A stretch of DNA of 64,000 nt from an uncultured Thalassotalea sp. (lineage in GTDB: Bacteria; Pseudomonadota; Gammaproteobacteria; Enterobacterales; Alteromonadaceae): assembly GCA_947492575.1 (NCBI GenBank), contig CANLNK010000008.1:1-64000 (forward strand), given 5' to 3'. Below, piece by piece: positions 28,917-37,939 of the stretch. The notes under the pieces were generated by a model. That model searched no databases. It was not told where the DNA came from and worked only from the letters and a program-made list of their open reading frames with translations. The position numbers and the translations under genes are program-made. The first letter of the stretch is position 1; the number at the start of each line of letters is the position of its first letter.

Positions 28917-31523
28917 TTAGAACTTGTAGCTAGCTTGCGCGTAAGCAAAGCGGCCTTGACCACTATGAACGTCTACAACAAAGCCCATGAAGTCGTGGTA
29001 AGCAAATGGTGGTTCTTCATTAAACAAGTTGGTAGCACCAAGTGTTAATACTGTATTTTCAATGCCGTAGTAGTTAACAGATAAGTCTACTGTCGTCATT
29101 GAATCTACCATGTTGATACCTTTTGAAGGATCGAAGACTGATGCTTCTTGTTCGAACTCATCGATGTAGTTCACCGCTATTGTCGCGCTGAAGTCATCTT
29201 TGATCCAATCAACAGATGTTGTCCAACGAATCTCTGGTTGCTCAAAACCACCTTCTTCTGTGCCTTTATAGTCTTCGAATTTCAGTACGTAGTTCATTAC
29301 GTAACCAAAACGGAATTGACCGTATTCGGTTTCTAAGTTGTAACGAACGTCTACGTCTAAACCAGAAGTTTCTAGATCACCAATGTTTTGGAAGCCATCG
29401 TTTACTTGAATTACTTCACCTGGGTCACCGGCAATAGAGGTTGGGCGACGTATAACAACTGTTGGATCTAAACCGAAGTTGTCCATTACAAACTGTGTAT
29501 CTGAATCGATGATGTTTTCGATATCGTAGTTGTAGTAGTCAACAGAGAAGCTTAGATCGTCAGTGATATTGTATATAACACCTAAGTTGTAACTTTTAGA
29601 CTCTTCTGGACCTAAGTCAGGGTTACCTTCAAATACCGCCGTGTATTCTTGAGGCTCACAAGCACGGTCTTGGTTACCAATAGCAGCACAACGTAGCGTA
29701 TCTACCAAGTTTGGTGATTCATCGGTACGACCTAAACCTAATTGGTGTAACGATGGCGCACGGAATGCTGTACCGTATGAACCACGTAAGCTTAAGTCAT
29801 CTGATGGTGTCCAAAGGAAAGAGACTTTAGGGTCGGTCGTTGTACCGAAATCGCTGTAATCCTCATGACGAACCGCAACTTGAACTTCTAATGTATCAAG
29901 TAATGGAACCGCTAATTCAGCGAAAATCGCTGTGTTATCGCGAGAACCGTTAGCTTGCGTCGCTTCGGTACCGAAGATGTCACCACGTAAGAATTGGTCA
30001 TCTGGGTTATCAGAAATTTGCTCTTCACGGTATTCAGCACCAACCGCTAGCATAAGTTCGCCGTATGGCATTTCCATAATTGGACCAGAGAACTTAACGT
30101 CTAGTGACTTATTTGTAGACTTACCAACACGTACAGTTGTGGTTTCAATGTAGTCTAATGCTTCTTGTGAGTTGCTTGATGGTTCAAATGGGTTCCAAAG
30201 GCCTGAGTCAATTGCTTCTTGGATACGGCGAGAGTTAGGGAAACCGTCTACACCGCGCTCAGTTGATTCACTCTTGATGTAAGAATAAGCTGCTTCCCAG
30301 CTCCACTCACCAATTTCACCTTGTAAGCCCAAAATTGCGCGATAGTAATCAGAATCTACACGCTTCTCACGGTTACCGATATCAACCGTACGACGACGCA
30401 TGGTTAGGTCTTGGCCATGGAATTCGTGATCTGGCATGTCAGCAAATGGGTGATTCACGTTGTCGCCCGACATAAATAGTTCGTTAAAGCTTGGGCTACC
30501 GGCACCACGTACAATTGATTTCGAGTTCTGGCCATTTAATTCAGCGAAAGCACGAACCGTATCATTGATTTCATACTTACCCATGTAGTTCCAGCTAAAG
30601 CGCTCAGCATCTGGGATCATGGTCATGTGAGGCGCGTAATCGTAACGACATAAGTTGTTAGCAAAATCACGGTCTGCTTCTGGACATGTATCGTTGCCGT
30701 ATAAATCAATTAAACGATTTGATGGGTCAGATGCTAATGCGATTGTGCCAGGGATACCCGATGATGAACGGAAATCTGTTGCATTTGGGTTACCTGTAAG
30801 CGCTTGTTGGTTTGCGCTTTTAGCGTAATCACGGTCAGCGTAAAGCACTTCTTCACGATCGAAGTACTCCATGATAAAGGTGTGGCTAGATTTTTCAGTT
30901 TGGCTACCAAAAACTAAGCTGAAGCTTTGTTCTTCGCCACCGCCATCGGCTGTTGAACCAATTTTACCTGTCAGTTCTACGCCTTCGACATCATCGCGCA
31001 ATACAACGTTAATTACACCCGCTACCGCGTCTGAGCCGTAAGTTGCTGATGCACCATCTTTTAGGATATCGACACGCTTGATGGCTGATAGTGGAATATT
31101 GTTAATGTCAACGAATGCGGTATCAATCCCTTTTGCGAAAGGGCTAACTGATACGCGACGACCATTCACTAAAATAAGTGTTGAGTCGGCACCTAAACCA
31201 CGCAGTGATACAGAAGAACCACCGTTTGCGGTGTCATCTGAGCTGTTGGCTTGTGTAGAGAAAGTACCTTGACCTGAAATAGGTAACTTAGTGAATAAGC
31301 TAATTAAATCGGTAACACCTGTTTTACTAATATCGTCTGCTGATAAACTCGTGACAGGTGATGGGCCTTCCATACTGGTGCGTTTAATGTGTGAGCCAGT
31401 GATTTGGATACGTTCAACTTCTTCGTCTGCTTCTGCGGCAGCGACGTTAAAGCTTTGAGAGGCTAAAAGTGCTGTCGAAATGCTAAGCGCCAAAGTGGCT
31501 TTTCGTGAGAAATGCTTTGTCAT
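28917..31523 (-). CDS. TonB-dependent outer-membrane receptor
   Basis: An 868-residue receptor with a signal peptide ending near AAAEADEE, a TonB-box-like VERIQITGSHI just after it, a plug domain containing VLRDDVEG and DILKDGASATYGSDAVAGVIN, and a long beta-barrel that ends in Phe (FAYAQASYKF). Such receptors import siderophores, cobalamin, carbohydrates or other large molecules using TonB energy. This is the general Alteromonadales type with the SHIKRT plug start; no linked enzyme or transporter reveals its substrate. It is a single gene between terminators. Confidence 0.95.
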   Translation of the reverse strand: MTKHFSRKATLALSISTALLASQSFNVAAAEADEEVERIQITGSHIKRTSMEGPSPVTSLSADDISKTGVTDLISLFTKLPISGQGTFSTQANSSDDTANGGSSVSLRGLGADSTLILVNGRRVSVSPFAKGIDTAFVDINNIPLSAIKRVDILKDGASATYGSDAVAGVINVVLRDDVEGVELTGKIGSTADGGGEEQSFSLVFGSQTEKSSHTFIMEYFDREEVLYADRDYAKSANQQALTGNPNATDFRSSSGIPGTIALASDPSNRLIDLYGNDTCPEADRDFANNLCRYDYAPHMTMIPDAERFSWNYMGKYEINDTVRAFAELNGQNSKSIVRGAGSPSFNELFMSGDNVNHPFADMPDHEFHGQDLTMRRRTVDIGNREKRVDSDYYRAILGLQGEIGEWSWEAAYSYIKSESTERGVDGFPNSRRIQEAIDSGLWNPFEPSSNSQEALDYIETTTVRVGKSTNKSLDVKFSGPIMEMPYGELMLAVGAEYREEQISDNPDDQFLRGDIFGTEATQANGSRDNTAIFAELAVPLLDTLEVQVAVRHEDYSDFGTTTDPKVSFLWTPSDDLSLRGSYGTAFRAPSLHQLGLGRTDESPNLVDTLRCAAIGNQDRACEPQEYTAVFEGNPDLGPEESKSYNLGVIYNITDDLSFSVDYYNYDIENIIDSDTQFVMDNFGLDPTVVIRRPTSIAGDPGEVIQVNDGFQNIGDLETSGLDVDVRYNLETEYGQFRFGYVMNYVLKFEDYKGTEEGGFEQPEIRWTTSVDWIKDDFSATIAVNYIDEFEQEASVFDPSKGINMVDSMTTVDLSVNYYGIENTVLTLGATNLFNEEPPFAYHDFMGFVVDVHSGQGRFAYAQASYKF

Positions 31524-31902
31524 TTACTATTTCCTTTTGTTTTAGTTATTTTTGTCAATCCTGCATATAACTACTCACTAACATCTTGTTAGCTAAAGTA
31601 ACTTCCCGTTATAAAAGGTAAAGCGACTTCATTTTTTTATCATGCTGGTAACAATTAAGAAATAGATTTTGTGTGCTAAACCATTGCAATTTGTAAACAT
31701 TTCTATCCGACAATTTGTAGCTAAGAGGAGCAAAGCCTTTGGCAATAAGCGCTACGGAGAAAAGGACTACGATAAAGATCGTATAGGCGAAAAAAATTAA
31801 TTTACTGAGAAAGTTAGTTCAACATACATGTTGTATTCGCCATTTCTAATAAAGATATGAGAAACTAGCGTCAAAACCCATAATCATTTAGTTAAAAGCC
31901 TC
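31524..31902. other. regulatory gap between the TonB receptor and Nif3 genes
   Basis: A 379-bp AT-rich gap holding promoters for two divergent genes. I see no convincing operator, RNA gene or ORF with a ribosome binding site. The receptor gene's leader region is long (about 100 bp or more), and no riboswitch fold is recognisable. Confidence 0.5.
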
Positions 31903-32661
31903 ATGTTAACTTCAGAATTTCAACAGTTTCTCAATGACGTATTGCAGCCTAACCAAATTAAAGACTTTTGTCCTAATGGCTTGCAAGTGCAAGGTCGCGA
32001 TGAAATCCGTACAGTGGTTACTGGCGTAACCGCAACCGAAGCGTTAATTGACGAAGCAATTGCGCGTAATGCTGATGCGTTACTGGTTCATCACGGTTAC
32101 TTTTGGAAAGGCGAAAGCCAGCCGATTACCGGAATGAAGTATCAGCGTATTAAAAAACTGCTAGACAACAACATTAACCTCTTTGCCTACCATTTGCCTC
32201 TAGATATTCATCCTGAGCTTGGCAATAACGCCCAGTTAGCTAAACTACTTGGGATAGAGACAATCGGTCCTTTAGAGCTTGGTAACCCGAACAGCGTACC
32301 TGTGCAAGGGGAGTTAGCATTTAATATTGATGGAGAAAGCTTTAAGCAACTTATTACTCAAAAGTTAGCGCGCGAATGTTTACATATTGCACCTCAATCA
32401 AACAAGCCTATTAAAACTGTGGCATGGTGCACCGGTGGTGGTCAGGGCTATATAGAGTTGGCAGCAGCACAGGGAATAGATGCGTTTATTAGTGGTGAGG
32501 CGTCAGAGCAAACTACCCATGTGGCAAGAGAAATGGATATCCACTTCTTTGCCGCGGGTCATCATGCCACCGAACGCTACGGTGCCAAAGCTTTGGGCGA
32601 ATATATCGCTGTTGAACTTGGCTTGGAAGTCGAATTTGTTGATATTGATAACCCAGTATAG
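31903..32661 (+). CDS. Nif3-like dinuclear metal centre protein (YbgI family)
   Basis: A 252-residue protein of the Nif3/YbgI family, which forms hexameric rings with a two-metal site. The family fingerprint is visible: FCPNGLQVQG, LLVHHGYFWKGE with two metal-ligand His, the AYHLPLDIHPELGNN segment, and a C-terminal FISGEASEQTTHVAREMDIHFFAAGHHATERYG with further metal ligands. Enzymatic roles proposed include GTP cyclohydrolase-like activity, but physiological function is unsettled. It is monocistronic. Confidence 0.93.
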   Translation: MLTSEFQQFLNDVLQPNQIKDFCPNGLQVQGRDEIRTVVTGVTATEALIDEAIARNADALLVHHGYFWKGESQPITGMKYQRIKKLLDNNINLFAYHLPLDIHPELGNNAQLAKLLGIETIGPLELGNPNSVPVQGELAFNIDGESFKQLITQKLARECLHIAPQSNKPIKTVAWCTGGGQGYIELAAAQGIDAFISGEASEQTTHVAREMDIHFFAAGHHATERYGAKALGEYIAVELGLEVEFVDIDNPV

Positions 32662-32776
32662 CGGCCAGAGTAGGCTTTGCCTTTAGCGAAGCGATAGTTT
32701 CTCAGGAAACAAGAAAGTCGAGTGATTAACTCAGCTTTTCTATTCTTAGTAGTCTTAGATTAGGTAAGCCCTTTCA

Positions 32777-33532
32777 CTAATGAGCTATCCATTGCCAAAG
32801 CATGCCCATGGTTTGATACCACAGAATACTGGTTTGACTGAGTTTTTCAGTCTTCGGCACATAGTAGCCCCAGTCTGAAGGAATCTCATTGCTTACAACC
32901 CAAAAACTTGCGGGCGCAGGCGTGACGTTAGCGCCTTCAAGCTGAAAATACTTCACTGCGCGTGGCAGGTGATCGCCATCGGTAACCAGTACGGCGTTTT
33001 TTCCGATTAACCTTGGCGCAATCAGAGCGGCTTCTTCCTGAGTATCTTTAGGGAATGGCTCTACTAGAATTTTTCGTTCTGGCACGCCGAGGAGCATAGC
33101 CGTTTGTTTGACAACTTCTGCATTGGGGGACTTATTCGCGCCACCAAATCCTGATGTGATGAGCTGTGCTTCGGGATGAAGCTTTAATATTCGCAACCCT
33201 TCAACTAAGCGGCGCATTGAGCAGTCTTTTAACTGCAGGCTAGCTGGCAATGCATCGTTTGTTGTGTGTCCGCACCCTAATATCACAATGTAGTCAACGG
33301 GCTTACTCGATTTTGTAAATGCTTCATATTGATGCTCTAACGGTTGCATAAAACGATCTGAAATTGGTGCTAATGAAGACAAAAGTAGCAAAGCCGTGGC
33401 AGCAAATAAACAGCGTCTTGCAAGTTGGGCATTACGATTAAAAAGAACGAGTGAGATAAGCAACAAAATAAGGCTGATACTTAGCGGCATTAACAAAACG
33501 CCAATGATTTTTTTGAGTAAGAAAAAGTCCAT
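32777..33532 (-). CDS. ElyC/SanA/YdcF family envelope protein
   Basis: A 251-residue protein with two N-terminal membrane helices (residues about 8-28 and 36-55), then a periplasmic DUF218 domain containing VDYIVILGCGH, SGFGGANKSPNAEVVKQTA and LVTDGDHLPRAVKYFQ. The N-terminus from MDFFLLKKIIGVLLMP aligns with E. coli ElyC, which acts in undecaprenyl-phosphate/peptidoglycan metabolism. For this reason I start at ATG 33532 and not at 33580, which would add 16 unsupported residues. It is convergent with the Nif3 gene. Confidence 0.85.
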   Translation of the reverse strand: MDFFLLKKIIGVLLMPLSISLILLLISLVLFNRNAQLARRCLFAATALLLLSSLAPISDRFMQPLEHQYEAFTKSSKPVDYIVILGCGHTTNDALPASLQLKDCSMRRLVEGLRILKLHPEAQLITSGFGGANKSPNAEVVKQTAMLLGVPERKILVEPFPKDTQEEAALIAPRLIGKNAVLVTDGDHLPRAVKYFQLEGANVTPAPASFWVVSNEIPSDWGYYVPKTEKLSQTSILWYQTMGMLWQWIAH

Positions 33533-33863
33533 CGTTTCAGTTTGTTGTAGAACAAAAATTAAGTTTAACCTAGCCATCATGGGAAAGGTAGAGATGAATT
33601 CGCATACCTTATTTTTGCGCTCAGGGCGAATGGGAGACTTTGCATAAGGTTACTCGGCTCACACTTAACATCCATGTTTACTAAAAAATAGTGCATTGAA
33701 AATCAGATGGGTAGTTATGCAAAAAATTTAATTAAATATCGATATTTTTTACTAGACGTCTAAAAGGCTATTGAATTAATCCTAAGATTGATGTTTAATG
33801 GCGCTGCTATTGAGTTTTTACTTTAATTTTGATGTTTTGCATCTCCGGAAGTAAAAACCATTG

Positions 33864-34055
33864 CACCAGAAGAGGTGCGATAGCCAGGTAGATAATCTGA
33901 AGACCACCATCTGATGACGATTATTGAGGGGGACTATCGCCGAGGATTTAACTTGGGTGGCAAGTTAAGTTCGGTCGCTAGGGTTGAATCCTTGGGATTG
34001 TCACCGCTTAACTAGCAATTGTGCTGATTAAGCAGGGTGGAGAGCTTCTGGCTGA
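33864..34055 (+). ncRNA. lysine riboswitch (L-box)
   Basis: The leader of lysC folds as a lysine riboswitch. P1 pairs CCAGAAG (33867-33873) with CTTCTGG (34045-34051). Between them lie the class-typical segments AGAGGTGCGATAGCC, TGAGGGGGACTATCGCCGAGG, TTGAATCCTTGGGATTGTCACC and GGGTGGAG, in the same order as in the E. coli lysC leader. No T-tract terminator follows. A GGCTGA (34050-34055), part of which overlaps P1, could pair instead with TCAGCC (34100-34105), suggesting a translational or other switching platform. High lysine should reduce aspartokinase synthesis. Confidence 0.94.
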
Positions 34056-34158
34056 AAATGTCTCTGCTCGTAAATCTGCGTTACTGCTGATGATAGGCCT
34101 CAGCCTTGCTCTTCCTCGATGTAAATAGTGTCTAATGTGCTATGTAGGGAGAACCTTC

Positions 34159-34290
34159 ATGAAAACTACTTTTAAAACTTATGCAAATACTCATATTTGC
34201 GCCTTATCAATCTGCTCAGAATTAATCCGTTCAAATTTCGTATTTGTTTGTGCTTCTTATAGCCAATTAGACGGAGGACAACATGGCTAA
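34159..34290 (+). CDS. possible 43-codon leader ORF overlapping the lysC start
   Basis: Between the riboswitch and lysC lies a 43-codon frame starting MKTTFKTYANTHIC and ending just inside lysC. It has a good ribosome binding site (AGGGAGA, 6 nt before ATG 34159). Its stop (34288-34290) overlaps the lysC start by 8 nt, and the lysC ribosome binding site GGAGGA lies within it. Translation of this frame could therefore be coupled to lysC. I know of no family, and it may be chance. Confidence 0.4.
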   Translation: MKTTFKTYANTHICALSICSELIRSNFVFVCASYSQLDGGQHG

Positions 34291-35632
34291 TTTAACCGTT
34301 GCAAAGTTTGGTGGTACGAGTGTTGCCAATCACGACGCCATGTTGCGTTGCGCTAATATTATCAAGAACGATCTGAGCAACCGCATTGTCGTGGTATCTG
34401 CCAGCGCAGGGGTAACTAATCACCTTGTTAGATTGGGGCAGGCAGATGTGCCAGCAGACGAGCGTAATGACGTTATAGAGTCAATTCGCGTTATTCAATA
34501 CGCCATTGCTGAAGCCCTTGAAAACCAAGCAGAACTTAAACAGACCATTGATGGAAAGCTAACTGAACTGGCAACGTTAGCTAGCAATCAGTTTGATCAG
34601 TTCACTGCAAAGAATAGCGATGAAATCTTGTCTTTTGGGGAACAGCTGAGCTCGCTTTTATTTACACAAGTGCTGAGAAGTGTTGGTGTAAACACTACGT
34701 GCTTCGATGTGCGTACAGTGATGAAAACCAACAGCCTATACGGCAAGGCTGTTGTCGATATTGACGCGTTAAAACAACAAACCGTGAATGAACTAGTTCC
34801 TCAGCTAAACGATAACGTTGTCGTGACACAAGGTTTTATTGGTCAAGATGGGTTGGGGCATACGACTACGTTGGGTCGCGGTGGTTCTGACTATAGCGCT
34901 GCTTTACTGGCTGAGGCTGTTGATGCTACTAACCTCAGTATCTGGACAGATGTGGTAGGTATTTTCACGACCGATCCTCGCATTACCGATCAAGCCCGTG
35001 CTATTCCTGAAATTAGTTTTGGCGAGGCGGCTGAAATGGCAACGTTTGGCGCAAAAATCTTGCATCCAGCAACGCTGATTCCTGCAATGCGTCAGAACAT
35101 TCCCGTATTTGTTGGCTCTAGTAAAGAACCAGAATCGGGCGGTACTTTGATTCAGCAGTCGGTTGCATCGTCGCCTACTTATCGCTCAATAGCGCTGCGT
35201 CGAGAACAAACGCTGGTTACCGTCAAGAGCCCAGCAATGCTGCATGCCAGTGGCTTTTTGGCGAAAGTTTTTGCCATTTTAGCTAAGCACGAGTTAAGTG
35301 TTGATTTAATTACCACCAGTGAAATTAGTGTGGCGCTGACGTTTGATAACCCAACGGGTAGTACGCAATCGTTAATCAATAATGAAGTGGTGAAAGAGCT
35401 GGAGCAACTTTGTGAAGTGTCGGTTGAACACGGCTTGTCGCTGGTTGCGGTTATTGGTAATAATTTGCATGCAACAAAAGGCTTAGGTACACATGTTTTT
35501 GATAAAATTAACGATTTTAATATTCGCATGATTTGTCATGGCGCTAGCAGCAACAACTTATGCTTTTTGGTACCAGAACAAGACGCAAATACCATCGTTG
35601 AACAACTGCATGATACGTTATTCGCTGCATAG
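34283..35632 (+). CDS. lysC: lysine-sensitive aspartokinase
   Basis: Monofunctional aspartate kinase (449 residues) catalysing the first step from aspartate to lysine, threonine and methionine. The N-terminal kinase domain shows KFGGTSVAN, SFGEQLSSLL and the aspartate-binding GRGGSDYSAALLAE. Two ACT domains follow from about residue 310 (LVTVKSPAMLHASGFLA and LSLVAVIGNNLHATKG), the lysine allosteric site. Length matches E. coli LysC. GGAGGA precedes ATG 34283. Regulation at the RNA level is by the lysine riboswitch upstream. Confidence 0.97.
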   Translation: MANLTVAKFGGTSVANHDAMLRCANIIKNDLSNRIVVVSASAGVTNHLVRLGQADVPADERNDVIESIRVIQYAIAEALENQAELKQTIDGKLTELATLASNQFDQFTAKNSDEILSFGEQLSSLLFTQVLRSVGVNTTCFDVRTVMKTNSLYGKAVVDIDALKQQTVNELVPQLNDNVVVTQGFIGQDGLGHTTTLGRGGSDYSAALLAEAVDATNLSIWTDVVGIFTTDPRITDQARAIPEISFGEAAEMATFGAKILHPATLIPAMRQNIPVFVGSSKEPESGGTLIQQSVASSPTYRSIALRREQTLVTVKSPAMLHASGFLAKVFAILAKHELSVDLITTSEISVALTFDNPTGSTQSLINNEVVKELEQLCEVSVEHGLSLVAVIGNNLHATKGLGTHVFDKINDFNIRMICHGASSNNLCFLVPEQDANTIVEQLHDTLFAA

Positions 35633-35667
35633 CGACTCGCCTAATGGAAACGATAAAGTAGTTACAT

Positions 35668-35704
35668 AAAAAAAGCCGTTAGCATAGTGCTAACGGCTTT
35701 TTTT
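35668..35704 (+). terminator. rho-independent terminator of lysC
   Basis: A 17-bp perfect stem (35668-35684 with 35688-35704), GCCGTTAGCA arm, 3-nt loop, ending in a run of T. It lies 36 bp after the lysC stop. Confidence 0.95.
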
Positions 35705-35738
35705 CGCGGCATACGTTACAAGATACAAAGTAGTTAAT

Positions 35739-35783
35739 GTCTAACAAAGCCATGTCTAACAAGAGCATGCCTAGCCAACGTAT
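35739..35783. repeat. 15-bp degenerate tandem repeat (three copies)
   Basis: GTCTAACAAAGCCAT, GTCTAACAAGAGCAT and GCCTAGCCAACGTAT are adjacent 15-bp units between the lysC terminator and the end of the MarR gene. The last ends 6 bp before the MarR stop region. Confidence 0.7.
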
Positions 35784-35789
35784 GAACCT

Positions 35790-36236
35790 TTAAAGCTTTG
35801 ACCTAGCGGTGGCTAGCAACATATCGAGCTTACTTTGAATATCACTTAACTCTTCGACACTCATACCCGTTTGATGAAACAACTTTTCAGGAATACAAGC
35901 AGCTTCTTCCCGAAGAGCCTTTCCTTTTTGCGTGAGGGCAATGGTAACCGAGCGCTCATCAGATTGGTTCCTTACTCTACTGACCAACTCCGCCTGCTCC
36001 ATACGTTTGAGCAATGGTGACAACGTACCAGTATCTAAATCTAATCGCTCAGTTAAATGTTTGACAGGTACACCGCTATTATTTGCTTCCCACAATACGA
36101 GCATGACTAAATATTGTGGGTAGGTTAAACCAATAGATTTCAACAGCGGTGCGTATAGCTTAGTCATGGTTTTGTTTAAGCTGTATATACGAAAGCACAG
36201 TTGTTTGTCGAGCGCTAACAAGTTGTCTTCAGTCAT
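35790..36236 (-). CDS. MarR family regulator, OhrR-like
   Basis: A 148-residue winged-helix repressor. The N-terminal DKQLCFRIYSLNKTMTKLY has Cys14 in the position of the peroxide-sensing Cys of OhrR, and the DNA-binding part includes LDLDTGTLSPLLKRMEQAELV and the wing SDERSVTIALT. OhrR proteins release DNA when that Cys is oxidised by organic hydroperoxide. Here the target is probably the glutathione peroxidase gene 33 bp upstream, since the two are in one direction and no ohr gene is nearby. Confidence 0.9.
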   Translation of the reverse strand: MTEDNLLALDKQLCFRIYSLNKTMTKLYAPLLKSIGLTYPQYLVMLVLWEANNSGVPVKHLTERLDLDTGTLSPLLKRMEQAELVSRVRNQSDERSVTIALTQKGKALREEAACIPEKLFHQTGMSVEELSDIQSKLDMLLATARSKL

Positions 36237-36269
36237 AGTTATTCAATAGAACTGTATGAGCAATCTTCG

Positions 36270-36752
36270 TTACAGCAGCGCTGTAATAGCGCTTTCCATT
36301 GACGCTGGTTTTGTTACTGGGGCAAAACGAGTAACCACTTTCCCGTCTTTATTGACAAGGAATTTAGTGAAGTTCCACTTAATGCTCTTCGAACCTAATA
36401 TACCTGTCGCTTCAGACTTTAAGTACTCGTATAGGGGATGTGCATTGTCGCCGTTTACATCGATTTTAGAAAATAAAGGGAATTTGATATTAAAGTTCAA
36501 ATCACAAAATGACTTAATTTCTTCATTACTGCCTTTTTCTTGCTCTTTGAACTGGTTGCAAGGGAAAGCTAGAATTTCTAAACCTTGATCTTTGAACTTG
36601 TCATGAAGCGCTTGCAAACCCTTGTATTGAGGTGTGAAGCCACAAGCACTGGCTGTATTAACGATAAGCAAAACCTTGCCTTTGTAATCACTTAAATTTA
36701 CTTCGTCACCTTTAAAGTCTTGTGCAGAAAAATCGTAAATATCATTAGCCAT
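36270..36752 (-). CDS. glutathione peroxidase (Cys type)
   Basis: A 160-residue peroxidase of the GPx/BtuE family, which reduces hydrogen peroxide and lipid or organic hydroperoxides with glutathione or thioredoxin. The active site is [16 protein letters not shown] with Cys rather than selenocysteine. The other tetrad parts are [10 protein letters not shown] (Gln) and the [11 protein letters not shown] segment (Trp, Asn). It is the first gene of a two-gene unit with the OhrR-like regulator. The upstream region is AT-rich; I see no operator I would assert. Confidence 0.94.
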   Translation of the reverse strand: MANDIYDFSAQDFKGDEVNLSDYKGKVLLIVNTASACGFTPQYKGLQALHDKFKDQGLEILAFPCNQFKEQEKGSNEEIKSFCDLNFNIKFPLFSKIDVNGDNAHPLYEYLKSEATGILGSKSIKWNFTKFLVNKDGKVVTRFAPVTKPASMESAITALL

Positions 36753-36934
36753 GCGCTGTCTCCTCGTTTTTATGTTGGAATTAATTAACTTATCTTAATT
36801 TGCCAAATACATAGTAGTGTAAAATAATATTGTGCACAACATAAAGTTTGTTGTACCAAGGCAAGGACTTATCTACTAGTTTCAGAAAGTGAAAATCAGT
36901 AAGATGAAGCCAGTTAAAAAATAAAGGGTAAATA

Positions 36935-37801
36935 ATGAAAAAAGTAGCATTTATTGGCTTGGGTGTGATGGGCTACCCAATGGCAGGTCACCTGGTAAAG
37001 GCTGGCTTTGAGGTATGTGTATATAATCGAAGTACTGAAAAAGCAAAAGCGTGGAGCGAAGAATTCTCGGGGCGTTATGAAGAAACCCCAGCAGCTGCGG
37101 CAAAAGGCTGTGATATCGTATTTTGTTGTGTCGGTAACGACGATGATGTACGAAGTGTTGTACTAGGTGACGAGGGTATTCTTGTTGGTATGCATGAAGG
37201 CGCTATTTTAGTCGATCACACGACGGCCTCTGCGGAATTAGCACTAGAATTAGATGTTATTACTAAGTCGCAAAGCAAACACTTTTTGGATGCCCCTGTA
37301 TCTGGTGGCCAAGCTGGCGCTGAAAATGGTGTGTTAACTGTTATGGTTGGTGGCGAGCCTAGTGTTTACGAGCAAGCAAAACCTGTTATGGACGCATTTG
37401 CACGTTTTACCCAATTAATGGGTGAAGCAGGTAGCGGACAATTGGCGAAAATGGTGAATCAAATTTGTATCGCGGGTGTTGTTCAAGGGTTGGCGGAAGC
37501 TTTCACTTTTGCAGAAAACGCAGGACTTAACCCAGACCTATTAGTGGAAACCATTTCAAAAGGTGCAGCGGGGTCATGGCAGATGGAAAACCGTTATAAA
37601 ACCATGTTTGCTGGTGAGTATGATTTTGGATTTGCGGTAGATTGGATGCGCAAAGACTTAGCCATTGCGTTTGCAGAAGCCAAGAAGAATGGCACCGAAT
37701 TACCTGTAACTAAACTTGTTGATGGTTATTACGAAGAAGTGCAGGCAATGGGAGGTAATCGCTGGGATACTTCTAGCTTGATTGCTCGTTTTAAGAAGTA
37801 A
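36935..37801 (+). CDS. NAD(P)-dependent beta-hydroxyacid dehydrogenase
   Basis: A 288-residue enzyme of the 3-hydroxyisobutyrate/tartronate semialdehyde reductase family. The N-terminal Rossmann loop is GLGVMGYPMAGHLVKAG. The substrate loop is DAPVSGGQAGAENGVLTVMVGG. The catalytic Lys is in GQLAKMVNQI. The C-terminal helical domain contains YDFGFAVDWMRKDLAIA. Substrate could be 3-hydroxyisobutyrate, tartronate semialdehyde or succinic semialdehyde; nothing nearby decides. Monocistronic. Confidence 0.9.
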   Translation: MKKVAFIGLGVMGYPMAGHLVKAGFEVCVYNRSTEKAKAWSEEFSGRYEETPAAAAKGCDIVFCCVGNDDDVRSVVLGDEGILVGMHEGAILVDHTTASAELALELDVITKSQSKHFLDAPVSGGQAGAENGVLTVMVGGEPSVYEQAKPVMDAFARFTQLMGEAGSGQLAKMVNQICIAGVVQGLAEAFTFAENAGLNPDLLVETISKGAAGSWQMENRYKTMFAGEYDFGFAVDWMRKDLAIAFAEAKKNGTELPVTKLVDGYYEEVQAMGGNRWDTSSLIARFKK

Positions 37802-37871
37802 TCCAAATTACTTTTAAAAACGCCTCAGTTAGTTAACAGTCTGAGATAGGTAGTTTTAGTGATGAATGAAT

Positions 37872-37905
37872 AAAGCCGATGATCAGAAAATGATATCGGC
37901 TTTTT
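37872..37905. terminator. bidirectional rho-independent terminator
   Basis: AAAGCCGAT (37872-37880) pairs with ATCGGCTTT (37895-37903), and an inner ATCA/TGAT extends the stem. T runs follow on both strands. It serves the dehydrogenase gene and the convergent sbcB. Confidence 0.88.
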
Positions 37906-37939
37906 GCTTTTGGGAGTTAGCAGGTTAACGTGTCCGTTA

